64,000 bases of DNA from Paenibacillus sp. SYP-B4298 (GCF_027627475.1 NZ_CP115484.1:4403501-4467500); one strand, 5' to 3'. Shown: positions 17,667 to 27,343, numbered from the stretch's first letter. A program made the numbers and translations. Notes: generated from the letters alone by a model not told the origin.

Positions 17667-17951
17667 ATGAGCGAGAAAGTGAATCATTATGATATGAACC
17701 CCATGACCGGGGAAGAGGTCGAAGTGGATGGTGTCTATGAGAACGAATCCGGTCAGGAAACCGAGTTGAAGCGCGGAGACACCTTTCCCGCGGATCTCGT
17801 GCTGGGAGCAACCGAATGGCAGCTAACCGAATATCAGATGGACAATCATCACGAAGGCGAGACTGATCCACGTCTTGTGCCCAAGAAAGACAAGGATAAG
17901 CCATTCAAGGTGACACATCCCCGCCGCCATCTGAACCGGGGCGACCGATAA
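17667..17951 (+). CDS. small YjzC-like protein
   Basis: A 94-residue acidic, hydrophilic protein starting at ATG 17667 after AAGGAGGA. It contains the 'G.Y.n..G...el..GD.FP......W.l' pattern (VDGVYENESGQETELKRGDTFPADLVLGATEWQL, quoted here only by its key positions 28-61), which resembles the YjzC family of Bacillus, whose function is unknown. The C-terminus is Lys/Arg-rich. A terminator follows at 17994. Sure about being a gene, moderately sure about the family. Confidence 0.75.
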   Translation: MSEKVNHYDMNPMTGEEVEVDGVYENESGQETELKRGDTFPADLVLGATEWQLTEYQMDNHHEGETDPRLVPKKDKDKPFKVTHPRRHLNRGDR

Positions 17952-17993
17952 CCTGAACCCTGCGCGGCTCAGACCGCCGGGACACCTCAAAAA

Positions 17994-18030
17994 AAGCCGC
18001 ATCGCCCTTCCGTGAAAGGCGATGCGGCTT
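17994..18030. terminator. bidirectional rho-independent terminator
   Basis: A 13-bp perfect stem AAGCCGCATCGCC/GGCGATGCGGCTT (17994-18006 and 18018-18030) lies between convergent genes. Seven A on the left serve the leftward gene and TTCTT on the right serves the rightward gene. Confidence 0.88.
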
Positions 18031-18067
18031 CTTATGTGTTTCCATGCTTGGCACTGTATTTATCTTG

Positions 18068-19105
18068 TTACTCCTCGTCCTGTTCGCCTCGTTGCCGCAT
18101 CTGCACCTGCTCAATCAACTTTTCCAGTCGACGCAGATGATAGGCGTATTCCATCAGCGCCGCACCAACGAAGATGAACGGCTTGCGCTCGTCGAGCTGA
18201 GGGTGAATAAAGCTGATGAGCTGAGCTTTGAAGGCGTCATACTCCCCGTCCTCCGGTACGATCGTCACTCCCGGCTTCATCTTGTCCTCTGCCTTGAGCA
18301 GGATGTGTTCGTGATACTTGGTCCATTCCTCGATCTGCCGATCGAACCGCACGGCCCACTCATCCGCACCCGGCGCCCCAATGTAATGCTCCTCCACCAC
18401 TTCGAGCAGATCGACGCCCTTTTGCAGGGAACGGATCATCTGCCTGGATACAAGCAACTGCCGCGCACGACTCTGCTTGCTGCTGCTCGTAATGGCCCGC
18501 TCCTCCTCGAATAGCTGATACCGCTCTTGGAGCTTGCGCAGCGTAGCTTGCAGCTTCTCTTTTTCCTTGTTGTACACCTGCTCCTTCATCTCATTGGAGA
18601 TGGCCGTGCGCAGCAGCAGCGAGAGCAGGTCAAAGGCTTCATGCACCTGGTCATTGAACTGCTTGCGTGGCCGAGGCGGATAGACAAGCACATTGACGAG
18701 AAACGCCGCCCCCATCCCTGTCAGCACCATCGCCAGACGCTGAAAGGCAAATAACCATCCCGCCGAATGCGCCTCCATCACAGCGACCACCGTGACGAGT
18801 GTCAGCCCGATGGCACTATCCATCTTCAAGCGAATCGTGAGGATGATGACCGCAATACAGACCAGACCGACAGCGATCGGTGTGCTGCCAATCAGGTAGA
18901 CGGCTGTCAGTGCCACAGCCGCTCCCATCAAGTTCGCCTGCAATTGATCCAATATTTGTTTCCAGGAGCGATAGATGGACGGCTGTATCGTAAATATAGC
19001 CGCCACCGCTGCAATCAGCGGAGACGCAAACCCGAATAATCCGCTTACGAATATTGCCAGTGCTACCGCCAGCCCTGTCTTAATCACACGGGCCCCAATC
19101 GTCAT
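18068..19105 (-). CDS. aromatic acid exporter family (FUSC-like) membrane protein
   Basis: A 345-residue protein with about four or five membrane helices in residues 1-145, including FTIQPSIYRSWKQILDQLQANLMGA, typical of the ArAE_1/FUSC family (key positions about 38-62). A long, charged, mostly helical cytoplasmic domain follows. Relatives such as B. subtilis YgaE are thought to export aromatic acids or small amphiphiles; direct evidence is thin. Start ATG 19105 follows AGGAGG. The upstream region is interrupted by a MITE (19127-19288), only about 20 bases from the start, so the native promoter may have been displaced. Confidence 0.85.
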   Translation of the reverse strand: MTIGARVIKTGLAVALAIFVSGLFGFASPLIAAVAAIFTIQPSIYRSWKQILDQLQANLMGAAVALTAVYLIGSTPIAVGLVCIAVIILTIRLKMDSAIGLTLVTVVAVMEAHSAGWLFAFQRLAMVLTGMGAAFLVNVLVYPPRPRKQFNDQVHEAFDLLSLLLRTAISNEMKEQVYNKEKEKLQATLRKLQERYQLFEEERAITSSSKQSRARQLLVSRQMIRSLQKGVDLLEVVEEHYIGAPGADEWAVRFDRQIEEWTKYHEHILLKAEDKMKPGVTIVPEDGEYDAFKAQLISFIHPQLDERKPFIFVGAALMEYAYHLRRLEKLIEQVQMRQRGEQDEE

Positions 19106-19126
19106 TTTACGCCAAACCTCCTGTTA

Positions 19127-19288
19127 GGTCGTGTCTGAAAACCCGTTCAAGGGCATCTCTCCCCGCCTTTTCGCCCCATGCTGCGTTGCTTTTTCGCAGG
19201 CGCACCCCCGGTACGCCTGCGAAAAAGCGCCTTGCCTGGAACGAAAATTCGGCCAGATCTGTTCCGTTCAGAGTGTTCAGACACGCCC
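19127..19288. repeat. MITE-like element, copy 2
   Basis: A 162-bp second copy of the element at 4973-5133, nearly identical apart from about eight central bases. It is flanked by TA at 19125-19126 and 19289-19290. This copy keeps a perfect 15-bp internal hairpin (GCTTTTTCGCAGGCG and its complement), which is broken in copy 1. Its right end forms the last base of the stop codon of the histidine kinase gene, and its left end lies just before the ribosome site of the next gene. Confidence 0.88.
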
Positions 19289-21039
19289 TAGTCTACCTCA
19301 GCCCATTCCTCCCACGCATAAGGAAATGCGATTAACAGCGTTGTGCCTACTCCGACCTCGCTATCCACCTCAATCCGTCCGTGATGATTGTCCATTATTT
19401 TGTAGCTGACCATCAATCCCAGACCGGTCCCTTTATCCTTGGTTGTATAGAATGGCTGTCCCATCTTGGACAGCATTTCTTGGTCGATGCCAGGACCCTC
19501 GTCCTTGACTCGAATGCTGACCTCACCATCCTCAAGCATACATTGGATACCGATCTTTCCCCCATCCGACATCGCCTCCATGGCGTTTTTGATCACATTA
19601 ATGAAGACCTGCTTGATCTGATTCTCCACGCCGTAGACCCACAGCGCCTCCTCGTCATAGATGGCCTCCAATTCTATATCGTACAATATCGCCTGGCCCT
19701 CTAGCAATGTTATCGTATCCCGCATGATCTGACGAGCGTCCTTGCGGCTCAGCTCATATACCTGGGGCTTGGAGAGCATGAGCATCTCACTGACGATCGA
19801 TTCGATCCGATTCAGCTCGGACTTCATAATTTCCTGTATATCTTCATTGGTATCTCTGCCTGACATGATGAGCTGGAGGAAGCCCTTCAGCGAGGTAAGA
19901 GGGTTGCGAATCTCATGCGCGATGCCCGCAGCCAATTGACCTGCCACGTACAGCTTCTCAGAGTTGATCAGCAGCTCCTCGTTCTTCTTGCGCTCCGAGA
20001 TGTCGCGAATAATAATTTGCACAGCATGCTTACCGGCAAACCTCGTCGGCGTCTCCACCACCTCTGTGTGAATCAGCTTGCCGCCGATCGTGTACCATTC
20101 CTGCTCCACCGGGCCATAGGGGCAGTCCGGGCAAGCGGTCTCAATCCGCTCACGCAGCTCGTCATGATGCTTCGGATGCAGGAAATCATAGATGGAGCGA
20201 CCCAACATCTCCTCCTGCCGAAGCGCCTCAAACATGCGCAAACCCGATTGGTTGACGTACTTCCATTCATTTTCAGCAAAAATAGCGATGGTATCCAGTG
20301 AATTCTCAACCAGCAGCTTATATTTCTCATCCGCCTGCCCCAGCCGCCGATTCGTGTAGCCGATCATTAGACTGAAGCCGATGACGAGCAGCGTGGCAAC
20401 ACCCATGATAGCCGACAGGAGCATCATATTTTCATTCAGTCGGTCCGCGGTCATGATGGCCGTATACTCTACAGTAATCGCTTCAAGCCCGAGCCCTTGC
20501 ACAATCATAACAGAGGTGCCCAGCAGCAGGCTGCTTGTCAGCAGATCATCGCCCTTCTTGATCTCATACCGATAAAACGCACAACCGGCCGTCAGCCAGC
20601 TCAGGGCAAGGGAAAGGAAGACCAGCCCGTCATCTACGGAAAATTGCTGCATCGGCACAATCATAACACTATAGTAGAACATGACGACCTGCACAGCCGA
20701 CAGCAGCAAGCTGGACAGTATCACACGCGCCACCAGCATCGCCTGGCTTAAAAAGAACACGATGGAGAGGAAGGTCATCCCCATCCCGATAAATAACAGC
20801 AGCAGCATGCGACGGTCAATAATGATCATCGTGTCTGAAGCAAGCAGCACCAGGAAATTCACGACGGCAAGGCCAAGCCCGAAGACAGCCGCCCCGCCAA
20901 ACATCCAATGCAGTTTCCCATGTCCGTTCGAACGGGATACATTGCCGATTAACTGGAACATGGTGAAGGAGGCTAGAGCGCTAATGGTGAGAGACAACAT
21001 CGTAAAAAACAGGCCGCCGTTATTTAGATAGTTATTCAT
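19288..21039 (-). CDS. membrane PAS sensor histidine kinase
   Basis: About 583 residues. The N-terminal 230 residues hold seven or eight membrane helices. A PAS domain follows (DEKYKLLVENSLDTIAIF to IIIRDISERK) with a Cys pair in ETACPDCPYG that could bind a metal or sense redox. Then come the HisKA domain (QLAAGIAHEIRNPLTSLKGF, phospho-accepting His in HEIRNP) and the HATPase domain (N box NVIKNAMEAM, G1 DEGPGI, G2 GTGLGL). This layout resembles sporulation kinases such as KinB. No response regulator is adjacent. ATG 21039 is preferred; ATG 21093 lacks a ribosome site. The stop codon TAG borrows its G from the adjoining MITE. Confidence 0.92.
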   Translation of the reverse strand: MNNYLNNGGLFFTMLSLTISALASFTMFQLIGNVSRSNGHGKLHWMFGGAAVFGLGLAVVNFLVLLASDTMIIIDRRMLLLLFIGMGMTFLSIVFFLSQAMLVARVILSSLLLSAVQVVMFYYSVMIVPMQQFSVDDGLVFLSLALSWLTAGCAFYRYEIKKGDDLLTSSLLLGTSVMIVQGLGLEAITVEYTAIMTADRLNENMMLLSAIMGVATLLVIGFSLMIGYTNRRLGQADEKYKLLVENSLDTIAIFAENEWKYVNQSGLRMFEALRQEEMLGRSIYDFLHPKHHDELRERIETACPDCPYGPVEQEWYTIGGKLIHTEVVETPTRFAGKHAVQIIIRDISERKKNEELLINSEKLYVAGQLAAGIAHEIRNPLTSLKGFLQLIMSGRDTNEDIQEIMKSELNRIESIVSEMLMLSKPQVYELSRKDARQIMRDTITLLEGQAILYDIELEAIYDEEALWVYGVENQIKQVFINVIKNAMEAMSDGGKIGIQCMLEDGEVSIRVKDEGPGIDQEMLSKMGQPFYTTKDKGTGLGLMVSYKIMDNHHGRIEVDSEVGVGTTLLIAFPYAWEEWAEVD

Positions 21040-21315
21040 TCCCCGTTCTACCACCTCATCTCGGAATGGATTTGAATTTCGACAATTTTCCATAAAACCC
21101 TTTTTTCACGCCGTTATATGACGAAAAAAGCCAGCAAATGCCAGCATTTTCTTCCAGCCTTCGGCAGGATGTGCGTTCTATATTATTCTCCATTTTCATT
21201 CTATGAAAATAGGGTATAATATAACAAACTATGCTGCCAGTTCATGCCGCGGCCAGATGGCTGGCGGGGTGGCACGCATGTGGAATTCGTATCGGACGAA
21301 ACAAAGGAGATGTCT

Positions 21316-21798
21316 ATGTCAAAGCTACTTAAAGAATTCAAGGAGTTCGCTGTACGCGGCAATGTCATCGATCTCGCCGTCGGTGTGATCATCGGCGGGG
21401 CTTTCGGCAAGATCGTGACCTCGCTGGTGAATGACATCATCATGCCCCCGATCGGCATGCTGCTGGGCAATGTAAACTTTACCGATCTCTACTTCAGCCT
21501 GGAGCCAGAGCGGACGATGGTTGATGGCAAGCACATCTCGCTTGCTCAGGCGACAGATGCCGGTGTTGCTGTCATTGCTTACGGGCAATTCATTAATATT
21601 ATGCTGAACTTTATCATTGTCGCCTTCTGCATCTTCTTGATGGTGAAGGGAATCAATTCCCTGCATCGCAAGAAGGAAGCGCCTGCCAAGGCGGAGCCGA
21701 CCACCAAGGAGTGTCCGTTCTGCCTCTCGACTATTCCGGTGAAGGCTACCCGCTGCGGGCACTGCACCTCCCAACTGGTGCAAGAAGAAGCGCGATGA
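21316..21798 (+). CDS. mscL: large-conductance mechanosensitive channel with C-terminal zinc ribbon
   Basis: A 160-residue MscL. It has the N-terminal helix [28 protein letters not shown] (positions 1-28; the gate), TM1, a periplasmic loop, TM2 ([22 protein letters not shown]) and a cytoplasmic helix. The tail carries a CPFC-x9-CGHC zinc-ribbon motif (about 135-151) absent from E. coli MscL. It releases solutes on hypo-osmotic shock. AAAGGAGA lies 7 bases before ATG 21316. Its stop overlaps the nudix start (ATGA), so the two are translationally coupled. Confidence 0.95.
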   Translation: MSKLLKEFKEFAVRGNVIDLAVGVIIGGAFGKIVTSLVNDIIMPPIGMLLGNVNFTDLYFSLEPERTMVDGKHISLAQATDAGVAVIAYGQFINIMLNFIIVAFCIFLMVKGINSLHRKKEAPAKAEPTTKECPFCLSTIPVKATRCGHCTSQLVQEEAR

Positions 21799-22421
21799 GC
21801 GAATGGTTCGATTACTATGACGAACAGATGAATCTTCTGGGCACCGCGCCACGCGAGCGTGTCCATCATGAAGGGCTATGGCATCAGACCTTTCATTGCT
21901 GGGTCGTGCAACGACGCGAGGCGGGCGCATATGTATGGTTTCAGCAACGGCAGCTTGGCAAGGATACGCACCCCGGACGGCTGGATATTACGGCCGCCGG
22001 CCATCTAAGCGCCGGCGAGACCATCAGCGACGGGGTGCGCGAGCTGGAGGAGGAGCTAGGCATTCGCGCCGAGTTCAGCGCTCTGGTGAAGCTGGCTGAG
22101 CATCGCGAGGAGGTGGAGGGAGAGCTAGGCGGCACGCCCTTCATCGATCGTGAGCTTAGCCATGTCTTCGGCTACGTCTGCGACCGTCCGTTGTCCTCAC
22201 TGCAACTTCAGATAGAAGAAGTGGCAGGGATGTACGAGGCGAGCCTGGATGAGATGATCGCGCTGTTCGAAGGGGAGCAGATGTCCGTGACGGCTCTCGG
22301 TGTAGCCCCGGATCGCCGCGGAATGCTGCAGCCGCGGAGCCTTGAGGTGCGGGCTGCTGATTTTGTCCCGCGCGAGACAGCTTACTATACGAGAATATTC
22401 CGGTCGTTGAAGGAGCTCTAG
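21795..22421 (+). CDS. NUDIX hydrolase
   Basis: A 208-residue NUDIX protein starting at ATG 21795 inside the mscL stop (4-base overlap). The NUDIX box is complete: [22 protein letters not shown] (G-x5-E-x7-REUxEExGU) at about residues 74-95. The N-terminus [39 protein letters not shown] region (positions 4-38) resembles isopentenyl-diphosphate isomerase-like Nudix proteins (YfcD group). The substrate is unknown. Confidence 0.92.
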   Translation: MSEWFDYYDEQMNLLGTAPRERVHHEGLWHQTFHCWVVQRREAGAYVWFQQRQLGKDTHPGRLDITAAGHLSAGETISDGVRELEEELGIRAEFSALVKLAEHREEVEGELGGTPFIDRELSHVFGYVCDRPLSSLQLQIEEVAGMYEASLDEMIALFEGEQMSVTALGVAPDRRGMLQPRSLEVRAADFVPRETAYYTRIFRSLKEL

Positions 22422-22968
22422 AGGTAGAGCGGGAGCGCGTCCTGCCGGGCCAGCCCGCCTGCCCCGGCCAGCCTGCCTGACTGCCTCCCTGCCCTTGGGC
22501 ATGTGTGGCCTCCCAATTCGCATACCAGCGGTCGATCATGCCATGAATCTGAAAAAATACAGTGCTGCGCGGCGCCACATCGAAGTCATTAAGGTCTTCT
22601 TCTCCATACAACAGCGCCGCTTGCTGATGAATGCAGTTATGCAGATAGGCCGACTCAATAAATCGCCCCAGTTCATCGGCCGTAGCGAATGACTCCGGCT
22701 GAGTGACAATTCTTCGCTCCGCCTCGGTATCATAGCAGTAGGAACGGCGAATGGCCTCCGGCACCTCCCGCCATGGCTCCACCAGCGAGGCGTCATAGCC
22801 CTGCTGGTTATACCAGGCCAGCGCTTTGCGAATATATTGGCGGTGGAACCGTAGAAAATCTTCGCCATACCCGGCTGGCGGCTGCTCCACATTGACATGA
22901 TGATGGGCATGATGCCAGTTGCGATGCTCCATCAGCAGGCTGTTCGGATAATTCGGAATGCGCGGCAC
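22156..22968 (-). CDS. tyrosinase-like protein with extended low-complexity C-terminus
   Basis: About 270 residues from GTG 22968 with GGGAGG upstream. The first 165 residues carry histidine patterns of the type 3 copper fold: HHAHHH near the start, FLRFHRQYI (CuA-like), LHNCIHQQA and FFQIHGMIDRWYANW (CuB-like; tyrosinases have FwlHHaxvDRlWxxW). Only single His occurs where tyrosinases have His-His in the last motif, so activity is uncertain. After about residue 170 the frame continues through Gly/Gln/Pro/Arg-rich sequence antisense to the end of the nudix gene for 266 bases. That tail looks unselected and may reflect loss of an earlier stop codon. Confidence 0.75.
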   Translation of the reverse strand: MPRIPNYPNSLLMEHRNWHHAHHHVNVEQPPAGYGEDFLRFHRQYIRKALAWYNQQGYDASLVEPWREVPEAIRRSYCYDTEAERRIVTQPESFATADELGRFIESAYLHNCIHQQAALLYGEEDLNDFDVAPRSTVFFQIHGMIDRWYANWEATHAQGQGGSQAGWPGQAGWPGRTRSRSTSRAPSTTGIFSYSKLSRAGQNQQPAPQGSAAAAFRGDPGLHREPSRTSAPLRTARSSHPGSPRTSLPLLLSEVAVRTTDGRRRSRRHG

Positions 22969-23070
22969 GCTTTTCCCTCCCGTACACCATTTTGGTTTGC
23001 TTGCTACTATCCTATGTCCGCAGGAATACAAGCGTGAAGAAGGGACGGAGCGTCTGGGAGAAAATTATGA

Positions 23071-23118
23071 ACAAAGGTCGAGCCCGTGTGCAGCAGCTGC
23101 ACCGGGCTCGACCTTTGT
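23071..23118 (-). terminator. large hairpin after the RND efflux gene
   Basis: A perfect 16-bp stem (23071-23086 with 23103-23118) and a partly self-pairing loop GTGCAGCTGCTGCAC. On the minus strand the descending arm runs into TTTGTTC and ATTTTC. It lies 75 bases after the RND stop and probably terminates that operon. Confidence 0.7.
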
Positions 23119-23192
23119 GCTCATTGGATTCTATTCATGTGTTCCTTCCGTCGACTTTCCTTGAAATGATCGATTGGATGGTCTAAGGCTTC

Positions 23193-26100
23193 CTAGACCT
23201 CCGTAGCTGTCGCTTCCGTGGCTGTCTTGCCTCTTCTGCGCAGCACCCGCCGCAGCCACTGGCTGAAGTCATCTGCCATGCTGTAGACAACCGGGACAAA
23301 GATCAATGTAAATACCGTTGAGAACAACAAGCCGAAGATGACGACAATGCCCAGCGGCGCCTGCATGCTGGAGCCTTCCCCAAGTCCAAGCGCGAGCGGG
23401 ATCATCCCGAGCACCGTCGTCAATGTCATCATGAGAATCGGTCGCACCCTGCTCGGCGAGCCTGCCATTATGGCCTCATAGCGCTCCATTCCTTGCCTGC
23501 GTAAAATGTTGATATAATCCACCAGCACAATTCCATTGTTAACGACGACCCCAACGAGCAGAATCATCCCGATCAACGCCGGCAAGCTGATGGCGGTATT
23601 TGTTACAAATAGTCCAATCAAGACACCTATGATCGAGGTGGGTACCGAGAACATAATGATAAACGGATGAAGCAGCGACTCGAACTGAATCGCCATGACG
23701 ACATAGACGAGAAAGATAGAGAATACGAGTGCAAGAGCCAGATCAATGAACGAGTCCAGCATCTCCTCGGCATCGCCGCCCATGGAATAGCTGTAGCCCT
23801 CCGGGAAGTTCATCTTATTTAATGCGGCTTGAATGTCGTTCGCTACACTCCCCAGATCGCGTCCAATTACATCGCTCGTGACATTGATTTGTCGCTGTTG
23901 GTTTTCCCGTTGGATGACGACCGGGCCCTTCAACTGCTCAAATTTGGCAACCTGTGACAACGGAATATACTGGCCGGTAGCTGTCTGCAATCGCAGTTGG
24001 CTAAGAGCCGCCAGGTTGGCCCTCTCCTCCTCGGGCATCACGACGCGAACATCATACTCCGAGCCCTCTTCCCTGAACTTCGTCGCGAGCTGTCCGTTCA
24101 TGGCCAACTGGATCTCGCTAATGATCTGCTGATAGCTCAGTCCGTACTGCGCAGCCATCAGACGGTCGACGATAATGTTCATCTCCTCGTTGCCTTCCTG
24201 CGAGGAGGTCTGAGCATTATGGACACCCTCCACCTCAGAGATCAGCCACATGACCTGGTCAGCAACCTCCTCCAGCACCTCACGGTCCTGACCGTTAAGC
24301 TTGATCTGGATCGGGCTGCCCGCGCCCAGCCCCGTCTCCATTGCGGAGACCGTAATCTCTGCTCCTGGAATCTCCTGCGTCTGCCTGCTCAAGCTGCTTA
24401 CGAATTCCCGGGTCGTCATGTCGCGCTCCGTGGAGCCAATCAGCTCCATCGTCAGTGTCGCTTGATTGGAGCTATCTCCACCGAAGCCGAGACTGCTTCC
24501 ACCGATCGATAGATACGCCATGCGGATCATCGATTCATAGGGTGCGAGCAGCGCTTCCACTTCGTTGGCTATCTCCTTGGTTTCCTCCAGTCTTGTGCCT
24601 GAGGGAGCCTTAATCGTAACGGTTAGCCGCCCCTCATCATCTGCTGGCATCAGCTCCATGCCGATCATGGGCGCCAACGCCAGGCTGCCTACCATTAAGG
24701 CACCGACGAGAGCAACCGTCGTCTTGCGATGCTTCAGTGACCAGGCCAGCCGCTTCTTGTAGAATTGAATCAGCAGATTCAGTCCGCGCTCGAACAAGCT
24801 AGGCTTGCGCTCCTTGAGCGGCGCCGACATCAGCTTGGCCGACAACATTGGCACCAGCGTAATCGCGACAATCAGCGAGGCCAGCAGTGAAAAGGCGACG
24901 GTCAGCGCCATCGGCTTGAAGATGTCTGCGGCAATGCCCTGGACGAAGACAATCGGCACAAATACGACCAGCGAGGTTACGGTGGAAGCAATAACTGCCG
25001 TCCCCAGCTCGGACGCTCCTTTGACCGCCGCTTGCAGAACCGTCGCGCCGCGCTGACGATGAACGACGATGTTTTCCAAGATAACGATCGAGCAATCCAG
25101 CATCATCCCGATCCCCAGGGCCAGTCCGCCCATGGAAATAATGTTAAGCGTCTGCCCTGTAAAGTACATCATCGCAAAGGTAGACAAGACGGCAATCGGA
25201 ATGGCGATCCCGATAACCAATGTGGCTCTGATGCTGCGCAGGAACACGATCAGGATCAGGACAGCTAGTATGCCCCCTTGCAGCATATTGTTCATGACGC
25301 CATCAATCGACTGCCGAATGTAGATGGAGGAATCCGTTACCACCGTCAGCTCGACACCTTCTGGAAGCTGGCTGTTCATCTCCTCCATTGCCTTATAGAT
25401 TTCATCCGCCACCGAGACGGTATTCGCATCGGACTGCTTCTGGATCGACAGGACAAGAGCCGGAGCGCCATTGACCAGCGTAAGCGAGGTTTCCTCCTTA
25501 TAGGTGTCCTTGACCTCCGCCAGTTCATGCAGCCGAATCTGCTGACCGTTGGACAGCAGAATGAGCGTATCGCGAATCTCAGCGACAGAGCTGTATTCGC
25601 CCTTCACGCGAATCTGCATCTCCTGTTGCCCCTTGACGACGCTCCCCGCCGAAACCGATTGATTGCCTGCGCCAAGCACCTGTACAATCTGCGATGGTGC
25701 TACCCCGTATCTGGCCAGGGCGGCTCGATTCAATTCCACCAGAATCTCTCGTGTCTTCCCGCCGGCAGCAGATACGGAGGCCACCCCCTTCTGCCGCTCG
25801 AGAAAAGGAATGAACTGTGTTTCCGTCATGCTCTGAAGTCGCGAGCTATCCTCCCCGGACAACGCTAACGACATAATGGGCAACTGCTGCGGGTCGAAGC
25901 GCAGTACAGAAGGCGTACCAGCGTCCTTCGGCAGGAACTCCTTCACCTGGTCTACCTTCTCGCGAATGTCCAGCAGTGTATTATCTAGATTGGTGCCGGA
26001 CTTGAATTCCATGATCACAAGCGAGGAATTGGCCTGAGACTGAGACGTAAGACGACTCATGCCTTGTATCGAGCTGAGCGACGCCTCCATAGGTCTAGTA

Positions 26101-26288
26101 ACTAGCTTCTCGATCTCCTCAGGAGCCGCTCCCTGATAGGAGGTGGCCACCACGGCAACCGGGATGTCGATCTTCGGGAAGAGGTCAACAGCCAGATTGC
26201 GCAGGCTCACCAGACTCAGAGCAATGACAGCAAGAACGAGCATTGTGACACCTACCGGACGCCGGACGGATACATCCACTATTCTCAA
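23193..26288 (-). CDS. RND efflux transporter, HAE1/SwrC type
   Basis: A 1031-residue RND permease with 12 membrane helices and two large extracytoplasmic loops after TM1 and TM7. It starts MRIVDVSVRRPVGVTML, characteristic of the family, from TTG 26288 that overlaps the adaptor's stop (TTGA). The TM4 proton-relay region reads GIGMMLDCSIVILENIV, with one Asp where AcrB has two. In Gram-positives SwrC-like proteins export lipopeptides or other amphiphiles and confer self-resistance. No lipopeptide synthetase is in view. The hydrophobic C-terminus ends with a short basic tail. Confidence 0.93.
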   Translation of the reverse strand: MRIVDVSVRRPVGVTMLVLAVIALSLVSLRNLAVDLFPKIDIPVAVVATSYQGAAPEEIEKLVTRPMEASLSSIQGMSRLTSQSQANSSLVIMEFKSGTNLDNTLLDIREKVDQVKEFLPKDAGTPSVLRFDPQQLPIMSLALSGEDSSRLQSMTETQFIPFLERQKGVASVSAAGGKTREILVELNRAALARYGVAPSQIVQVLGAGNQSVSAGSVVKGQQEMQIRVKGEYSSVAEIRDTLILLSNGQQIRLHELAEVKDTYKEETSLTLVNGAPALVLSIQKQSDANTVSVADEIYKAMEEMNSQLPEGVELTVVTDSSIYIRQSIDGVMNNMLQGGILAVLILIVFLRSIRATLVIGIAIPIAVLSTFAMMYFTGQTLNIISMGGLALGIGMMLDCSIVILENIVVHRQRGATVLQAAVKGASELGTAVIASTVTSLVVFVPIVFVQGIAADIFKPMALTVAFSLLASLIVAITLVPMLSAKLMSAPLKERKPSLFERGLNLLIQFYKKRLAWSLKHRKTTVALVGALMVGSLALAPMIGMELMPADDEGRLTVTIKAPSGTRLEETKEIANEVEALLAPYESMIRMAYLSIGGSSLGFGGDSSNQATLTMELIGSTERDMTTREFVSSLSRQTQEIPGAEITVSAMETGLGAGSPIQIKLNGQDREVLEEVADQVMWLISEVEGVHNAQTSSQEGNEEMNIIVDRLMAAQYGLSYQQIISEIQLAMNGQLATKFREEGSEYDVRVVMPEEERANLAALSQLRLQTATGQYIPLSQVAKFEQLKGPVVIQRENQQRQINVTSDVIGRDLGSVANDIQAALNKMNFPEGYSYSMGGDAEEMLDSFIDLALALVFSIFLVYVVMAIQFESLLHPFIIMFSVPTSIIGVLIGLFVTNTAISLPALIGMILLVGVVVNNGIVLVDYINILRRQGMERYEAIMAGSPSRVRPILMMTLTTVLGMIPLALGLGEGSSMQAPLGIVVIFGLLFSTVFTLIFVPVVYSMADDFSQWLRRVLRRRGKTATEATATEV

Positions 26289-27343
26289 GGTTTCTGCGCC
26301 CCCTCGACAACTGTGACCTTCATCCCGTCCTCCAGCGTAATCTGCCCCTTGGTCACAATCAGATCACCAGGCTGAATATCCCCCTTGACCGCAGTCAGGG
26401 AGGATTGGGTCTCCAGCACCTCGATGTTCTTCATCACCGCTCGATCCTTCTCAATGACAAATAGGTAAGAGGCTCCGCCCTTCTCCACCACCGCTTCTGT
26501 CGGTACAAGCAAGGCATCCTGCTGCCGCTCCTGCGTCAGCAATAGCTTGGCGATCATCCCCGGCTTGATCGCCTGATCTTCATTGGCCAATCGCACCTCA
26601 AGTGTATAGAAACCGGTGTCGTTGGTCACAGGAGAAAGATAGCTGATCGTCCCCGTATGCCCGGCGCCCAGATCCGGGATGTCCACCTGAATCTCTGTCT
26701 TATTCTGGAGTACCAGCATCTGGCTCGAGCTGACATTGGCAGTAATCTTGATCGGTTGGATGGAGACCACGGTGAACAGAGGCGAGCTTGGCGATGCGAA
26801 GCCTCCAAGCTCGCCGTTCACATTGACGATCTCGCCAGCGAATGGCGTTGTAATATATGTATTTTCCAGTTGCGCTCGTGTTTGCCGCAGACGCAGCTTC
26901 GACTGCTCAACCGAGATGCGCGCCTGCTCCAGCTCCGTATCTGTCGTCATCTCGGATCGTACCAGCACCTTATACTGGTTCTGGGCAATCTCGAGCGCAT
27001 ATTCCTCCATTTCTACCTGGGTCTGCAGGTCATCTCCCTTGATTCTCCCAAGCCGCTGTCCCTTCTTCACGCGGTCCCCCTTCTTGACATCCAACTGGAT
27101 AATCTCCCCGGTCATCTTGGGGAAGACATCGACCGCGGTGCTCGGTACCGCCGACCCAATCAATTCACTCTGCTGGGTCAGCGCGCCTTGTGTGACAGCT
27201 TTCACCTGAACAGGCGTCTGGCGCTCCTCCTGCGACTGCTTCTCCGCCGCCGACGGCTCATCGACCTCTGTGCAGCCTGATAATAGCAGCATCCCTGCAA
27301 TGATTCCTGCGGCAAGCAGTGTATTCCACCTTATGCTTCTCAA
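26285..27343 (-). CDS. RND efflux adaptor subunit (membrane fusion protein), lipoprotein
   Basis: About 353 residues. A lipoprotein signal is present: hydrophobic run ending LLLSGC, with the Cys as acyl anchor. Next come a split biotinyl-lipoyl domain (VDVFPKMTGEIIQLDVKKGDRVKKGQRLG and TTPFAGEIVNVNGELG, each quoted by its core), an alpha-helical hairpin between, and beta-barrel domains with NDTGFYTLEVRL. It partners the RND pump encoded directly downstream. I place the start at TTG 27343, because AAAGGAG precedes it; longer starts at ATG 27364 or beyond give poor N-termini for a lipoprotein. Confidence 0.9.
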   Translation of the reverse strand: MRSIRWNTLLAAGIIAGMLLLSGCTEVDEPSAAEKQSQEERQTPVQVKAVTQGALTQQSELIGSAVPSTAVDVFPKMTGEIIQLDVKKGDRVKKGQRLGRIKGDDLQTQVEMEEYALEIAQNQYKVLVRSEMTTDTELEQARISVEQSKLRLRQTRAQLENTYITTPFAGEIVNVNGELGGFASPSSPLFTVVSIQPIKITANVSSSQMLVLQNKTEIQVDIPDLGAGHTGTISYLSPVTNDTGFYTLEVRLANEDQAIKPGMIAKLLLTQERQQDALLVPTEAVVEKGGASYLFVIEKDRAVMKNIEVLETQSSLTAVKGDIQPGDLIVTKGQITLEDGMKVTVVEGAQKP

